A stretch of 32,491 nucleotides of DNA from Solirubrobacterales bacterium (lineage in GTDB: Bacteria; Actinomycetota; Thermoleophilia; Solirubrobacterales; Solirubrobacteraceae). The notes below the pieces were generated by a model, which ran no database searches, had not been told where the DNA came from, and was given only the letters and a program-made list of their open reading frames with translations. The translations under genes and the position numbers were made by a program. The stretch covers positions 1 through 32,491 of the forward strand of contig DAIDME010000032.1 of the NCBI GenBank assembly GCA_027449125.1, written 5' to 3'. This document shows, one piece after another, positions 14,301-25,002 of this stretch (position 1 is its first letter; each line of letters begins with the position of its first letter).

Positions 14301-15206
14301 AACCCGCGTCATCGTCACGCTGGCCTCGAGCCTCGAGCTCGCCAGGCCACGGTAGACGCCCTTGATCGGTGGCACGTCGGCGTAGTGACGGCCGTGGCCG
14401 ATCTTCACGTGACGCTCGCCGGCAAGGCCGCGGTTGGTCGGGTCGATCCCGATCCAGCGTGGCCGCTCTGCCTCCTGCGGCACCAGCGCCTCGATCCAGG
14501 CGTGCGTGTCGACCTCGACCGATGGCTGCCCATCGCCGTCGACCTGGTGCGGGCCAGCGTCGGCCTCACGCCCGCGTGTGTACAGGTAGCCCGACACGTA
14601 GCGCGCCGCGATCCCCCGGCCGCGGAGCAGGTGCAGCCCCAGGTGGACAAAGTCCTGGCACACGCCCGCGCCGATGTCCAGCACGTGCGCGAGCGGCGAG
14701 TCCACGTAGGTGGCGCCCGGGCGGTAATCAAGCCGGTCCGGGATCAGCTCCGAGACCAGCAGCGCGGCGCCAAGCGGGCCCGTCGCGCCCGCTAGCGCGC
14801 GCTCCAGCTCAGCGAGCAGCGGATGATCCGGGGCCTCGTCGGTCTGCACCAGGAACTCGCTGCCGGCGTCGCGGTAGGCAGCCTCCGTGACGGCCGCCCA
14901 GTCCGCATCGGTGGGCTCTGCTGCCGGCTCGGTGCGCACGTGCGCGAGCGCGTCGATCACCAGCTCGCGGTGCGGGCGCGTGATCTCGAACTCGACGACC
15001 TCGGTGCCGAAGTAGTCCTCGTGCCGGTACTGCCTGGCCTCAGGCGTCAGGCGCAGCGTGAAGTCGTCCACGTGCTGGGTTGGAGTGGACGCCGGGCGCA
15101 CACGCAGCGCGTTGATGTTGTCTACGACATCCGACTCATACAGGTACCGGCTCAGGTACCGGATCGTGAACTGCATGACGCCAGTTCTATCGGCCGTGTC
15201 GGTCAC
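14298..15206 (-). CDS. Transglutaminase-like cysteine peptidase-fold protein
   Basis: 302 aa, related to bacterial transglutaminase-like proteins of COG1305. The N-terminal beta-domain (FTIRYLSRYLYESDVVDN) is followed by the papain-like core with the catalytic triad in GAGVCQDFVHLGLHLLRGRG (Cys), VDTHAWIEAL (His) and GIDPTNRG (Asp). I chose GTG 15206 because GAGGG, overlapping the upstream stop, lies 9 bases ahead. ATG 15176 (MQFTIRYLSRY) is a serious alternative that matches the family N-terminus but lacks a ribosome site. It is third in an operon with ATP-grasp and alpha-E proteins, an arrangement widespread in bacteria and thought to make or cleave an amide-linked peptide; the product is not established. 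Confidence 0.92.
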   Translation of the reverse strand: MTDTADRTGVMQFTIRYLSRYLYESDVVDNINALRVRPASTPTQHVDDFTLRLTPEARQYRHEDYFGTEVVEFEITRPHRELVIDALAHVRTEPAAEPTDADWAAVTEAAYRDAGSEFLVQTDEAPDHPLLAELERALAGATGPLGAALLVSELIPDRLDYRPGATYVDSPLAHVLDIGAGVCQDFVHLGLHLLRGRGIAARYVSGYLYTRGREADAGPHQVDGDGQPSVEVDTHAWIEALVPQEAERPRWIGIDPTNRGLAGERHVKIGHGRHYADVPPIKGVYRGLASSRLEASVTMTRV

Positions 15207-15218
15207 GCGCAGCAACCC

Positions 15219-16292
15219 TCAGCGCTCGAAGTGCAGGGCGGCGACGGCGGCCACTGCGAAGTAACGCTCGTCGATCTCACAGTCCACGAGCTCGAGCTCG
15301 TCCTGGACGCGTCCGAGGCTTCCGACCAGCGGCTCGGTGCCGGTGGCCATGCGCTGCTGCATCTCAAGCTCCGCGATCAGCCGCCCGAGCCGCAGGACCG
15401 GCGGCGCCTGGCGCGGCGCCGGGTCGGCTGTCTCGAGCGCGTCGCGCAGCTCCTCGAGCGACGCTCGGACCGAGCCCGGATACTGGCCGTCGTAGAGCAG
15501 GAAGCGTCCGACACGGTCGAGCGTGGGGGCGCGGCGCAGGTGACGGCGGAACGCCTGAAAGCCGCCGACCGCCTGCAGCAACGCGAGCGCCTCGGCCTCG
15601 TGGGTCGCGTCGAGCTCGCCTGCCGTCGCCGCACCGCTCTGCCCGCCTGCGACCTCCGCCTGTGCCGGGATCGTGACGCGCAGCATGCGCAGCACCATGT
15701 CGGCCTCCTCGATGCGGCCGCCGGCGTCAAGGAACGAGCGCGCCTCGTCCCGCAGCATCGTGCGGTCCAGCAGGCCCCAGAAGAGCGCGCAACGCTCCTT
15801 GACCTCCTGATAGACCGAGTAGGGGCCGGTCGCCAGTGCCGCCTCCAGGTCGTAGCGCCCGAGCGACAGGTAGAAGGAGTTGAGCGCCTCCCACATCTCG
15901 GTGGAGACCACGTCACGGAGCGTGCGGGCGCGCTCGCGCGCACGCTGCACACACGAGACCACCGACGCGGGACTCTCGGTGTCGAGCGTCAAGAGCGGCG
16001 CGATCTCCCGGCGCCCGAGCAGCCCCGGTGGCGCGTGACCCGCGGCCTCCGCGGCGGCCGCCTCCGCCGGACCCTCGCCCGGCGCCGGCGGCTTGGCGCC
16101 GATCACCGCCAGCACGCCGCTCCAGCTCAGGGCGACGCCCGAGCGCGCCGCGACACCGCCGGCTGCTGCGCCGACCCCGACACCGCCGGCGACGTCCGCG
16201 TGAAAGGCGCCGTCCAGCATGCGCGCCGTGTGCTCGGCGCGCGTGAGGTCGCGGCCGAGCCAGTACAGCTCCTGGGCGATCCGGGCGAGCAT
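15219..16292 (-). CDS. Alpha-E domain protein (DUF403 family)
   Basis: 357 aa, mostly helical. It begins MLARIAQELYWLGRDLTRAEHTARMLDG, the standard opening of the alpha-E family (COG2307). A Gly/Ala-rich insertion (about 34-95) separates this first helix pair from the rest, which includes EMWEALNSFYLSLGRYDLEAAL. The biochemical role is unknown. It nearly always sits next to a circularly permuted ATP-grasp and a transglutaminase-like protein, as here. Its ATG follows the ATP-grasp stop with no gap (TAGATG), so the two are made in coupled fashion. Confidence 0.92.
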   Translation of the reverse strand: MLARIAQELYWLGRDLTRAEHTARMLDGAFHADVAGGVGVGAAAGGVAARSGVALSWSGVLAVIGAKPPAPGEGPAEAAAAEAAGHAPPGLLGRREIAPLLTLDTESPASVVSCVQRARERARTLRDVVSTEMWEALNSFYLSLGRYDLEAALATGPYSVYQEVKERCALFWGLLDRTMLRDEARSFLDAGGRIEEADMVLRMLRVTIPAQAEVAGGQSGAATAGELDATHEAEALALLQAVGGFQAFRRHLRRAPTLDRVGRFLLYDGQYPGSVRASLEELRDALETADPAPRQAPPVLRLGRLIAELEMQQRMATGTEPLVGSLGRVQDELELVDCEIDERYFAVAAVAALHFER

Positions 16293-17852
16293 CTACTGCT
16301 GCTGCTGGGCCTGTCCGTGCCAGCCGCCGAAGCGCACGTCGGGCAGGCGCGGCGGCTCGCGGGCGGCCAGGGCGGGCACCGATGGCTCGGGGGCGTCACC
16401 GTCCTCGAGCACCCACGTGTCCTTGGAGCCGCCCCCGCGCGAGGAGTTGACGATCATCGAGCCCTCCTGAAGCGCCACCCGCGTGAGCCCGCCCGGGACG
16501 ATCCGGATCTCCTCGCCGAACAGCGCGAACGGGCGCAGGTCGACGTGGCGCGGCGCCAGGCGACCGTCGCCGGTCTCGGTCGGGACCGTCGAGAGGTGCA
16601 CCAGCTCCTGCGCGATGAACAGCTCGGGGCTTGCCTGGATCAGGAGTGCCTGGTGCTCGAGCTCGGCGGCGCTTGCCTGCGGACCGATGAAGACGCCCTT
16701 GCCACCGGACTCCGATGTGGGTTTGACGACCAGCTCGTGCAGTCGCTCGAGCACCCACGCCCGAAGCTTCGCGTCGCTCAGCAGGTAGGTGGGAACGTTT
16801 TGGAGGATCGGCTCCTCGGCCAGGTAGAAGCGGATCATCTCGGGGACGTAGTGGTAGACGGCCTTGTCGTCGGCGACCCCGGTGCCGACGGCGTTGGCGA
16901 TTGCGACCGCGCCGGCCCGGTAGGCGCGGATCAGACCCGGCACGCCCAGCATCGAGTCCGGACGGAAGGCGAGCGGGTCGATGAAGTCGTCGTCCAGCCG
17001 GCGGTAGATCGTGTGCACGCGCTTGAGGCCGGCCGTCGTGCGCATGTAACAGGTCGCGTCGCGTACGACCAGGTCGCTCGCCTCGACCAGCTCGATCCCC
17101 ATCTCGCGGGCCAGGAAGGCGTGCTCGAAGTAGGCGCCGTTCAGCGGCCCCGGGGTCCACAGCACCACGGTCGGCTCGCCCTCGGCCGCGGGCGCCACCG
17201 CCTGCAGTGCCTCGAGCAGCAGCGACGGGTAGTTGTCCACCGGGCGCACCCGCTGGCCGGCGAACAGCTCCGGCATCAGCCGGGTCATCGCCAGACGGTT
17301 CTCCAGCACGTAGGAGATGCCCGAGGGGGTGCGCACGTTGTCCTCCAGCACGCGCCAGCCGCCGTCCCCGCCGCGCACCAGGTCGCAGCCGCAGACGTGC
17401 GTGTAGACGCCTCCGGGCGCGCGGATCCCGTGCACCGGCCGCGCGAAGCTGGGGCGGCTGACGACCAGCGACCAGGGCAGCACGCCGGCGCGGACGATCT
17501 CACGCGAGTGGTAGACGTCGTCCACGAAGGCGTTCAGCGCTCGGATCCGCTGCGCCAGACCGCGCTTGATCACGGTCCACTCGCCGGCGGTCAGCACCCG
17601 CGGCACGAGGTCCAGCGGGAACGGGCGGTCGCGGCGTTCGCCGTCGGAGCCGGAAACCTCGAAGGTGATCCCCTGCTGCATGAAGATCGCGTCGCGGCGG
17701 CGGCCGGCGGCCAGCAGCGCCTCCGGGCCGAGGCGCTCGAGCGCCCGGGCGAGCGCGGCCACGTGCGGGTGCGCCCGCCCGTCGGGTCCCAGCAGCTCGT
17801 CGTAGCAACCATCCGGGATCGCGTAGCCGTCGGTCAGGGTCTCGGCGAGCAT
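16293..17852 (-). CDS. Circularly permuted type-2 ATP-grasp protein
   Basis: 519 aa, member of COG2308. ATP-grasp enzymes ligate a carboxylate to an amine through an acyl-phosphate; the acceptor here is unknown. Landmarks: FVDDVYHSREIVRAGVLP near residue 110, CDLVRGGDGGWRVLEDN with RTPSGISYVLENR (about 160-195), ESGGKGVFIGP (glycine-rich nucleotide loop, about 385) and SMIVNSSRGGGSKDTWVLED near the C-terminus. ATG 17852 (MLAETLTDGYAIP) is preferred over upstream in-frame codons because it sits 10 bases after TAAGCT and matches the family N-terminus. It is the first gene of the ATP-grasp/alpha-E/transglutaminase operon and divergent from rmlD. Confidence 0.93.
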   Translation of the reverse strand: MLAETLTDGYAIPDGCYDELLGPDGRAHPHVAALARALERLGPEALLAAGRRRDAIFMQQGITFEVSGSDGERRDRPFPLDLVPRVLTAGEWTVIKRGLAQRIRALNAFVDDVYHSREIVRAGVLPWSLVVSRPSFARPVHGIRAPGGVYTHVCGCDLVRGGDGGWRVLEDNVRTPSGISYVLENRLAMTRLMPELFAGQRVRPVDNYPSLLLEALQAVAPAAEGEPTVVLWTPGPLNGAYFEHAFLAREMGIELVEASDLVVRDATCYMRTTAGLKRVHTIYRRLDDDFIDPLAFRPDSMLGVPGLIRAYRAGAVAIANAVGTGVADDKAVYHYVPEMIRFYLAEEPILQNVPTYLLSDAKLRAWVLERLHELVVKPTSESGGKGVFIGPQASAAELEHQALLIQASPELFIAQELVHLSTVPTETGDGRLAPRHVDLRPFALFGEEIRIVPGGLTRVALQEGSMIVNSSRGGGSKDTWVLEDGDAPEPSVPALAAREPPRLPDVRFGGWHGQAQQQQ

Positions 17853-17862
17853 GCTTGGCGCC

Positions 17863-17868
17863 AGCTTA
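17863..17868 (-). promoter_or_regulatory. Leaderless-type -10 box of the ATP-grasp operon
   Basis: TAAGCT on the minus strand, exactly 10 bases before ATG 17852. No Shine-Dalgarno sequence lies between them. Part of a recurring TANNNT-N8-10-start pattern in this window. Confidence 0.5.
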
Positions 17869-17960
17869 GGCGCGCCTGGAGTGTGCGGCCATACGCCAAA
17901 GGCTAATCGGTATGGGTCTGCGGATGGCCAGTTGTACAAGTCCGGCGGTGCGCGCAGCAC

Positions 17961-17966
17961 TACGCT
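17961..17966 (+). promoter_or_regulatory. Leaderless-type -10 box of rmlD
   Basis: TACGCT, 8 bases before ATG 17975, with no ribosome site. TTGTAC at 17932 is too far away (23-base spacer) for a standard -35. Confidence 0.4.
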
Positions 17967-17974
17967 TGCGGGCG

Positions 17975-19829
<1,855 letters not shown>

Positions 19830-19864
19830 GCGCACCGGGGGAGCTTGCGCAGCTCGCTGAGCGC

Positions 19865-20506
19865 GTGGTGGCCTGCCGGCGCTGCCCGCGGCTGGTGGCA
19901 TGGCGCGAGCAGGTGGCGCTGGCGCGCCGCGCCGCCTTTGCGGATCAGGAGTACTGGGGCCGGCCGGTGGCGGGGTTCGGCGACCCTTTGGCGCGGATCG
20001 TGGTGTTGGGGCTCGCGCCGGCCGCGCACGGCGGCAACCGCACCGGCCGCGTGTTCACCGGCGACCGCTCGGGCGACTGGCTGTTTGCGGCGCTGTGGCG
20101 CGCGGGGCTCGCCAACCAGCCGCAGTCGGTCTCGGTTGATGACGGGCTGCTGCTGCGCGACTGCTGGGTCACGGCGGCGGTGCGGTGCGCGCCGCCCGCC
20201 AACCGCCCGACCACGACGGAGCGCGACCGTTGCGCTACGTGGCTCGCGGCCGAGCTCGCGCTGCTCGCGCGCGCGCGGGTGGTGGTCTGCTTGGGCGGCT
20301 TTGCCTGGGATGCGGCGCTGCGGCTGCTCGACGGTGTTCCGCGGCCACGGCCCCGGTTTGCGCACGGCGCCGAGCTCGCGCACGGTGGACTGCGGTTGCT
20401 CGGCAGCTACCACGTCTCCCAGCAGAACACCTTCACCGGGCGGCTGACCGAGCCGATGCTCGATCGGGTCTTCGAGCGGGCGTGCGAAGTGGCGGCCAGA
20501 GGCTAA
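19865..20506 (+). CDS. Type-5 uracil-DNA glycosylase (UdgB family)
   Basis: 213 aa DNA-repair enzyme removing uracil and other deaminated bases. It opens with ACRRCPRLVAWREQVA, then YWGRPVAGFGDPLARIVVLGLAPAAHGGNRTGR. The motif GLAPAAHGGNRTGR and the C-terminal GSYHVSQQNTFTGRLT identify the UdgB group; most relatives I recall have Pro where this has Val (H-P-S-Q). Four Cys (CRRC, VRCAPP, DRCATW) fit the iron-sulfur cluster. GTG 19865 is the only standard start in frame after the stop at 19811, leaving the helix before CRRC very short; the open frame extends upstream with an ATA at 19826, so initiation is uncertain. Confidence 0.92.
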   Translation: MVACRRCPRLVAWREQVALARRAAFADQEYWGRPVAGFGDPLARIVVLGLAPAAHGGNRTGRVFTGDRSGDWLFAALWRAGLANQPQSVSVDDGLLLRDCWVTAAVRCAPPANRPTTTERDRCATWLAAELALLARARVVVCLGGFAWDAALRLLDGVPRPRPRFAHGAELAHGGLRLLGSYHVSQQNTFTGRLTEPMLDRVFERACEVAARG

Positions 20507-20509
20507 GCT
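20504..20509 (+). promoter_or_regulatory. Leaderless-type -10 box of the VOC-fold gene
   Basis: TAAGCT, 10 bases before ATG 20520; it includes the TAA stop of the glycosylase gene. Identical in sequence and spacing to the box before the ATP-grasp gene at 17852. Confidence 0.45.
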
Positions 20510-20519
20510 CCGCCGACCG

Positions 20520-21137
20520 ATGCAGCTGCCGCGTGAGCCCGAACTGGCCGAACTGGTGATCGCCGACCCGCCAGACCGCTGGCGCGAGCTCGGCTTTGAG
20601 GTTGACGGCGTCGGCCACCTCGACATAGGCGGGGTGCGGATCCGGCTCGGCGGAGAGGGCGCCGGGATAACCGCCTGGTCGCTGATGCGCGTCAACGCGA
20701 TGGGGTCGATCGACGGGCTCCCCAGCCCTGTGCCGCGCGTGCTCTATCCGCCGCCGTTCAAGACCCACCCCAACGGCGCGACCGGTATCGACCACGTCGT
20801 CATCCACAGCTCGAGCCTGGAACGCACGAGCGCCGCGTTCGCGCGAGCCGGGGTCGAGCTCGGCCGCGCGCGCGACGGTGCTCATGGCAGGACCGCCGCC
20901 AGGCGCCTGGGGCCGGCGGTGGTGGAGGTCGTGGAGCGACCGGAGCTGGAGGCCGAGGACACCCGTTTCTGGGGCCTTGCGATCGTCGTGATCAGCCTCG
21001 ACGAGCTGGCCGTGCGACTCGGCGAGCGGCTCGCGCCGGCTCGCCCGGCTCCGGCTCCGGGGCGGCAGATCGCGGACCTGCGCGCGGACGGGTCGCTCTC
21101 GGTACCGCTGTCGTTCATGACTCCCGAGCCGCCGTGA
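20520..21137 (+). CDS. VOC-fold (glyoxalase/bleomycin-resistance-like) protein
   Basis: 205 aa. Contains ATGIDHVVIHSSSLERTSAAFARAG, the typical opening of a vicinal-oxygen-chelate module, followed by FWGLAIVVISLDELAVRLG. The first 75 residues look like a diverged first module (DIGGVRIRLGG). The His of IDHVVI could be a metal ligand; I cannot place a full metal set. The C-terminus ends in a strand with PLSFMTPE. Reaction unknown. It lies 13 bases after the glycosylase gene but probably has its own leaderless promoter. Confidence 0.8.
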   Translation: MQLPREPELAELVIADPPDRWRELGFEVDGVGHLDIGGVRIRLGGEGAGITAWSLMRVNAMGSIDGLPSPVPRVLYPPPFKTHPNGATGIDHVVIHSSSLERTSAAFARAGVELGRARDGAHGRTAARRLGPAVVEVVERPELEAEDTRFWGLAIVVISLDELAVRLGERLAPARPAPAPGRQIADLRADGSLSVPLSFMTPEPP

Positions 21138-21141
21138 GCCG

Positions 21142-21158
21142 CGCCGGCGGGGCCGGCG
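21142..21158. terminator. GC hairpin between convergent genes
   Basis: CGCCGGC-GGG-GCCGGCG: 7-bp perfect stem and 3-base loop in the 39-base gap between the VOC gene and the STAND-WD40 gene, both ending here. There is no T-tract. Possible bidirectional terminator. Confidence 0.4.
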
Positions 21159-21176
21159 GTGCGCGCTCGGTGCCGC

Positions 21177-24100
21177 TCAGCGGCAGGGCGGGCGGTAGGG
21201 TGCGCCCTGGACGTACTGGGACCACTCGGCGCGTGTGATCGGAGATCCGGCCAGCGAGCAGATCCGCGCGGCCACCTGAGCCGGGTGGTAGTCCCAGAAG
21301 GTCATCCTGTCGTCGGTACCGCCCGCGACCAAGGTCCTGCCGTCGGGTGAGAAGTTCACGTCGTAAACCTCGCCGGTGGCCGCGGTCAGCGTCGCCTGCG
21401 CAACCGGCCGGGCCGAGTTGGCGATACCCCACAGCCAGACCTGGCCGCCGGTCGTGGAGGCGGCGAGGGTACGGCCGTCGGGGCTGATCGCGACCTGGTA
21501 GACGGTGCTGGTCGGGCCGGTCAGGCGATCCAGCAGGCGTGGGGTGGCCGGATGGCTCACGTCCCACAGGCGCACGGTGTCATCCGCGCTCCCGGCTGCC
21601 AGCAGGCGCCCGTTGGGGCTGAAGGCGACCGTATAGGCGTAGCTGGCAAAGCCCCTCAACCTCGCCAGCAGCCTCGGCGTTCGCGGGTTCGCGATATCCC
21701 ACAGCCACACCTGATGGTCGGCGCACGCGACCGCCATCAGCTCGCCGTCCGGGCTGAAGGCGATGCCGAAGACGTTGCTCGAGGCGCCACTGCGGTCGAT
21801 CGTCGGCAGCGCCAGCGGCCGGGATGGGTCGCTGATGTCCCACATGTGGATCCGTCCGGCGTCATCTCCCACCGCGAGCAGGCGACCGTCGGGGCTGAAG
21901 TCGATCTGCTCGATGTAGGGCACGGCGCCGGTCAGCTCGCCTCCGAGCAGCCGTGGACGGGTGGGATGCGTGACGCTGACCAGCTGCACGCGTGCGGCCG
22001 CGTCGCCGACGGCGAGCAGCCTGCCGTTCGTGCTGAGCGCGCCGACGGCGGCGACCGCGCCGAACGGGCCGGGAACGTGCACCGATGCGATCAGCGCGGG
22101 CCGCCGCGGTGAGCGCACGTTCCACAGCTCGACATCCCCGGCCGGCCCGCCGCTGATCGCCGCCAGCTCGTGGGCGTTCGCGCTGTAGTCGATCGTGTAG
22201 AGGCCGCCGGGTGCTGTGTAGGTGCTCGGTGGCGGGAACCGCCAGACGCGCGTGGTGCCGTTCTCGTCGACACTGACCAGCTGACGGTCCCCGGCACCGA
22301 ACGCGAGCCCCGTCACGGGGGCGGGCTGCGGCAGTGGCGGGCGGATCTGGCGCCAGGTCGAGGTGGACCAGGTGCGCACGGTCTCGTCGGAGTCGCCGGC
22401 GGCGAGCCAGCGGCCACTGTGACTGAAGCTGAGCGAGTCGACCCAGCTGCTGAAACCCCGCAGCGGCGCGTGGAAGCTCTGGGGGCGGCCGCCCGCCGTG
22501 ACCCGCCACAGGTAGATCAGCGCGTCCTGGGCGCCGGCCGCGATCGTCGTCCCGTTCGGGCTGTAGGCGACCGTGGTCAGCGTGGTGGCCCCCGCGCTCA
22601 GCGCGGCCAGTGGTTTGCCTTCGCCGTGAGCCTGCCAGACGACCAGGGCTCCATTGGCCCCGGCGGCGGCGACCGTCTCGCCGCTGGGGCTATAGGCAAC
22701 CGCCTGGAGCGCCGGCCGGTGCGGTGCCACAAGCGACGCCTGCGCCACCGGGTGTGACGGCCGGGCAAGCGACCAGCGGGCCACCGCGCCGTCGGCGTCG
22801 GCGGCGGCGAGCGCGCCGCCGCCGGAGCTGAAGCTGAGGCCGTAAACGGTGCTGGTGCCCGCGGTCAGCGTCGCCAGACGACGAGGCTGCCGTGGCAGGG
22901 AGAGGCTCCAGAGCGTCACGCGACGGTCTGTGCCCCCGGCGGCGAGCAGAGTCCCGGCTGCGTTCAGTGCCACCGCGTAGGTGCTGGCCGTGCGCGGCGC
23001 GCTGGTGACGCTCGCAAGCAGCTTCGGCACGCCTTGGTCCAGGGCGTAGATCCGGACCAGATCGCTGTCGGCGTAGGCGACCGCGAGCACGCGGCCGTTG
23101 CCGCTGACCGCGAGCGTGCTTGGTCCGATCGGCCCGAGCAGGCGGGTCGGCATCTCGCCGGCGGTGGCGTCGAGCAGTGTTGATGTCGCCTGTAGGGTCG
23201 GCGCTATGCGGTAGGCGGCCACCGCCAGCTGCATCGCCAGCGCCGGGTCCGTCGGCGCGAGGCCGCTCGCCTCAATCGCCACCTGGCGAGACAGCGCCTC
23301 GTTTCTGGCCCGGTCGGCGCTGTGGGTGGCCGCGATCGCGATGACCAGCAGTACGACCGCCGCGAGCGCCAGCGCGGCGGTCGCCGCGAGCAGCTGCTGC
23401 ATCCTGCGTGCGCGCCGGCGCGCCGCGCGGCGCTCGGCCTCGGCGGCGCCGCGGCTTGCGTCCAGAAACTCGCGCTCGACGCGGTTGAGCTCGCCCGCGT
23501 GCGCACCGTCGTCCGGCCATTCGCCGACGACTGCCAGCCGCGTACCGCGCAGCAGCAGCGCCGGATCGCGCTCGGCGCCCGCCCAGGCATTGGCGGCCTC
23601 GGTGAGTTGGTGGCGCAGCCGCAGGGTCGCGCGGTCACGATCGATCCAGTCCGCCAGCCGCGGCCAGGCGCTCAGCAGCGCCTCGTGGCTGATCTCGACG
23701 CTGCCCGAGTCGGCGGTCAGCAGGCGCGCCTCGACGAAGCGGTCGACCACAGCCCCCTGATCCTCGAGCTCGGACAGCGACGCTCGCCGGCGGGTCAGGG
23801 GGGCGTCGTCATCGAAGCGCGTCAGGCGCAGGAAGATCCGGCGCGCGGCGGCTTGGTCAGGCGCGCTCAGCGATCCGTAGAGCGCCTCCGCGCTCTGGCT
23901 GACAGCCTCGCGCAGCCCGCCCGCGGCCCTGTAGTCGGCGATCGTCAGCTGGTTTCGCCGCGCTCGCTCCCAGGTGGCGAGCAGTGCGTGTGAAAGCAGC
24001 GGCAGCGCGCCCGCGTCGTGCGCGTAGCGTCCCGGCTCGCTTGGTGCGAGGTCCGCCAGCAGCAGGTCGACCAGTCCGTCGTCGACCAGCACGCCGGCCT

Positions 24101-24983
24101 GCTGTGCCGGTTCGACGATCGCTCGCCGCAGCTCCGCCTCGCTCATCGGGCCGAGCAGGTAGAGCTGCTCGCGCAGCACCGGCAGGAGCAGCGGCTCCTG
24201 CGCCGCGGCTCCGTAGAAGTCGGCGCGCAGGCCCGCGAGCACCAGCGCCTGCGGTGGCCGCAGGCGCTGCAGCTCCTCGAGGAAGGCTTGGCGCACGCCC
24301 ACGGCTGCGCCGAACAGCTCCTCGAACTGGTCGATGATCAAGAGGCGCGGTCCGGTGGCCCGGGCTTCCAGTGCGGCTTGGAGGTTGACGAGAGGGGAGT
24401 CGCCCGGCGTGATCACGCTCACCGACCAATCCGGCCGCCCGTCGAACTGGTGCGCGCCCACCTGGGCCTCGACGCCGGCGCGAAGCAGCGAGGACTTGCC
24501 GGAGCCGGAGGGGCCGGCGACAATCAGCAGCGCCAGACGGTCGGCCTCCGGGGGAGAGTGCTGCATCTGGTCGAGGAGGCGAAGCACCTCGGCGGTGGCC
24601 GCTTCGCGGCCGAAGAAGCAGTCCGCGTCCTGCGCCAGGAAGGGCTCGAGTCCGCGGTATGGCGGCGCCGCGCGCCCGACGCGTCCGTCCGAGGTCAGTC
24701 GCACACGCGCGAGCGCGTCCAGCCAGGCGGTCAGTTCTGCCTCGCGCACGCCGCAGGCCCGCAGCATCGCTTTGTAGAGCGCGAGCTGGGCCGGCCCGGG
24801 CAGATGCCGGCCACTGACATAGTCGCCGACTGTTGCCGCCGGCGTATCGATCATTTGCGCCAGTTCCCGCACCGTGAAACCGGCACGGGTTCTCAGTGCG
24901 GTCAGCTCCCGCGCCAGGTCCGCACGCGTCTGTATCCCGTCGACGTCTCCCCGGTGCGGGGCGTCCTGATCCCCCACGAGCAT
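21177..24983 (-). CDS. Membrane-anchored HTH-STAND NTPase with 14 WD40 repeats
   Basis: 1268 aa. An XRE-like helix-turn-helix spans about 22-80 (LRTRAGFTVRELAQMID, then ATVGDYVSGRHLP). The STAND NTPase (about 110-500) has Walker A GPSGSGKSS at 157-165 and Walker B LLIIDQFEE at 214-222. A basic stretch (ARRRARRMQQ) precedes one membrane helix at about 530-552. After the linker QLAVAAYRIAPT come 14 WD40 units (about 620-1235), enough for two seven-bladed propellers, and a C-x24-C tail (ICSLAG to YRPPC). By the positive-inside rule the HTH and NTPase are cytoplasmic and the propellers outside. STAND proteins act as ligand-triggered switches; the ligand is unknown. ATG 24983 lies 10 bases after TAAGAT; earlier in-frame codons run through the divergent promoter. 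The HTH may bind the TGTCCGG repeats. Confidence 0.92.
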   Translation of the reverse strand: MLVGDQDAPHRGDVDGIQTRADLARELTALRTRAGFTVRELAQMIDTPAATVGDYVSGRHLPGPAQLALYKAMLRACGVREAELTAWLDALARVRLTSDGRVGRAAPPYRGLEPFLAQDADCFFGREAATAEVLRLLDQMQHSPPEADRLALLIVAGPSGSGKSSLLRAGVEAQVGAHQFDGRPDWSVSVITPGDSPLVNLQAALEARATGPRLLIIDQFEELFGAAVGVRQAFLEELQRLRPPQALVLAGLRADFYGAAAQEPLLLPVLREQLYLLGPMSEAELRRAIVEPAQQAGVLVDDGLVDLLLADLAPSEPGRYAHDAGALPLLSHALLATWERARRNQLTIADYRAAGGLREAVSQSAEALYGSLSAPDQAAARRIFLRLTRFDDDAPLTRRRASLSELEDQGAVVDRFVEARLLTADSGSVEISHEALLSAWPRLADWIDRDRATLRLRHQLTEAANAWAGAERDPALLLRGTRLAVVGEWPDDGAHAGELNRVEREFLDASRGAAEAERRAARRRARRMQQLLAATAALALAAVVLLVIAIAATHSADRARNEALSRQVAIEASGLAPTDPALAMQLAVAAYRIAPTLQATSTLLDATAGEMPTRLLGPIGPSTLAVSGNGRVLAVAYADSDLVRIYALDQGVPKLLASVTSAPRTASTYAVALNAAGTLLAAGGTDRRVTLWSLSLPRQPRRLATLTAGTSTVYGLSFSSGGGALAAADADGAVARWSLARPSHPVAQASLVAPHRPALQAVAYSPSGETVAAAGANGALVVWQAHGEGKPLAALSAGATTLTTVAYSPNGTTIAAGAQDALIYLWRVTAGGRPQSFHAPLRGFSSWVDSLSFSHSGRWLAAGDSDETVRTWSTSTWRQIRPPLPQPAPVTGLAFGAGDRQLVSVDENGTTRVWRFPPPSTYTAPGGLYTIDYSANAHELAAISGGPAGDVELWNVRSPRRPALIASVHVPGPFGAVAAVGALSTNGRLLAVGDAAARVQLVSVTHPTRPRLLGGELTGAVPYIEQIDFSPDGRLLAVGDDAGRIHMWDISDPSRPLALPTIDRSGASSNVFGIAFSPDGELMAVACADHQVWLWDIANPRTPRLLARLRGFASYAYTVAFSPNGRLLAAGSADDTVRLWDVSHPATPRLLDRLTGPTSTVYQVAISPDGRTLAASTTGGQVWLWGIANSARPVAQATLTAATGEVYDVNFSPDGRTLVAGGTDDRMTFWDYHPAQVAARICSLAGSPITRAEWSQYVQGAPYRPPCR

Positions 24984-24993
24984 TGGTGGCGCG

Positions 24994-24999
24994 ATCTTA
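24994..24999 (-). promoter_or_regulatory. Leaderless-type -10 box of the STAND-WD40 gene
   Basis: TAAGAT on the minus strand, exactly 10 bases before ATG 24983 and without a ribosome site. The region where a -35 would lie has no TTGACA-like sequence and is flanked by the TGTCCGG elements. Confidence 0.5.
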
Positions 25000-25002
25000 G
25001 TG

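Noticed and set aside
14823-17906. A 1027-codon open frame on the plus strand opposite the ATP-grasp, alpha-E and transglutaminase genes
   Set aside because: It is antisense to three well-recognised genes, its translation is rich in Arg/His/Gly/Val with no domain, and long antisense frames are expected at this GC content.
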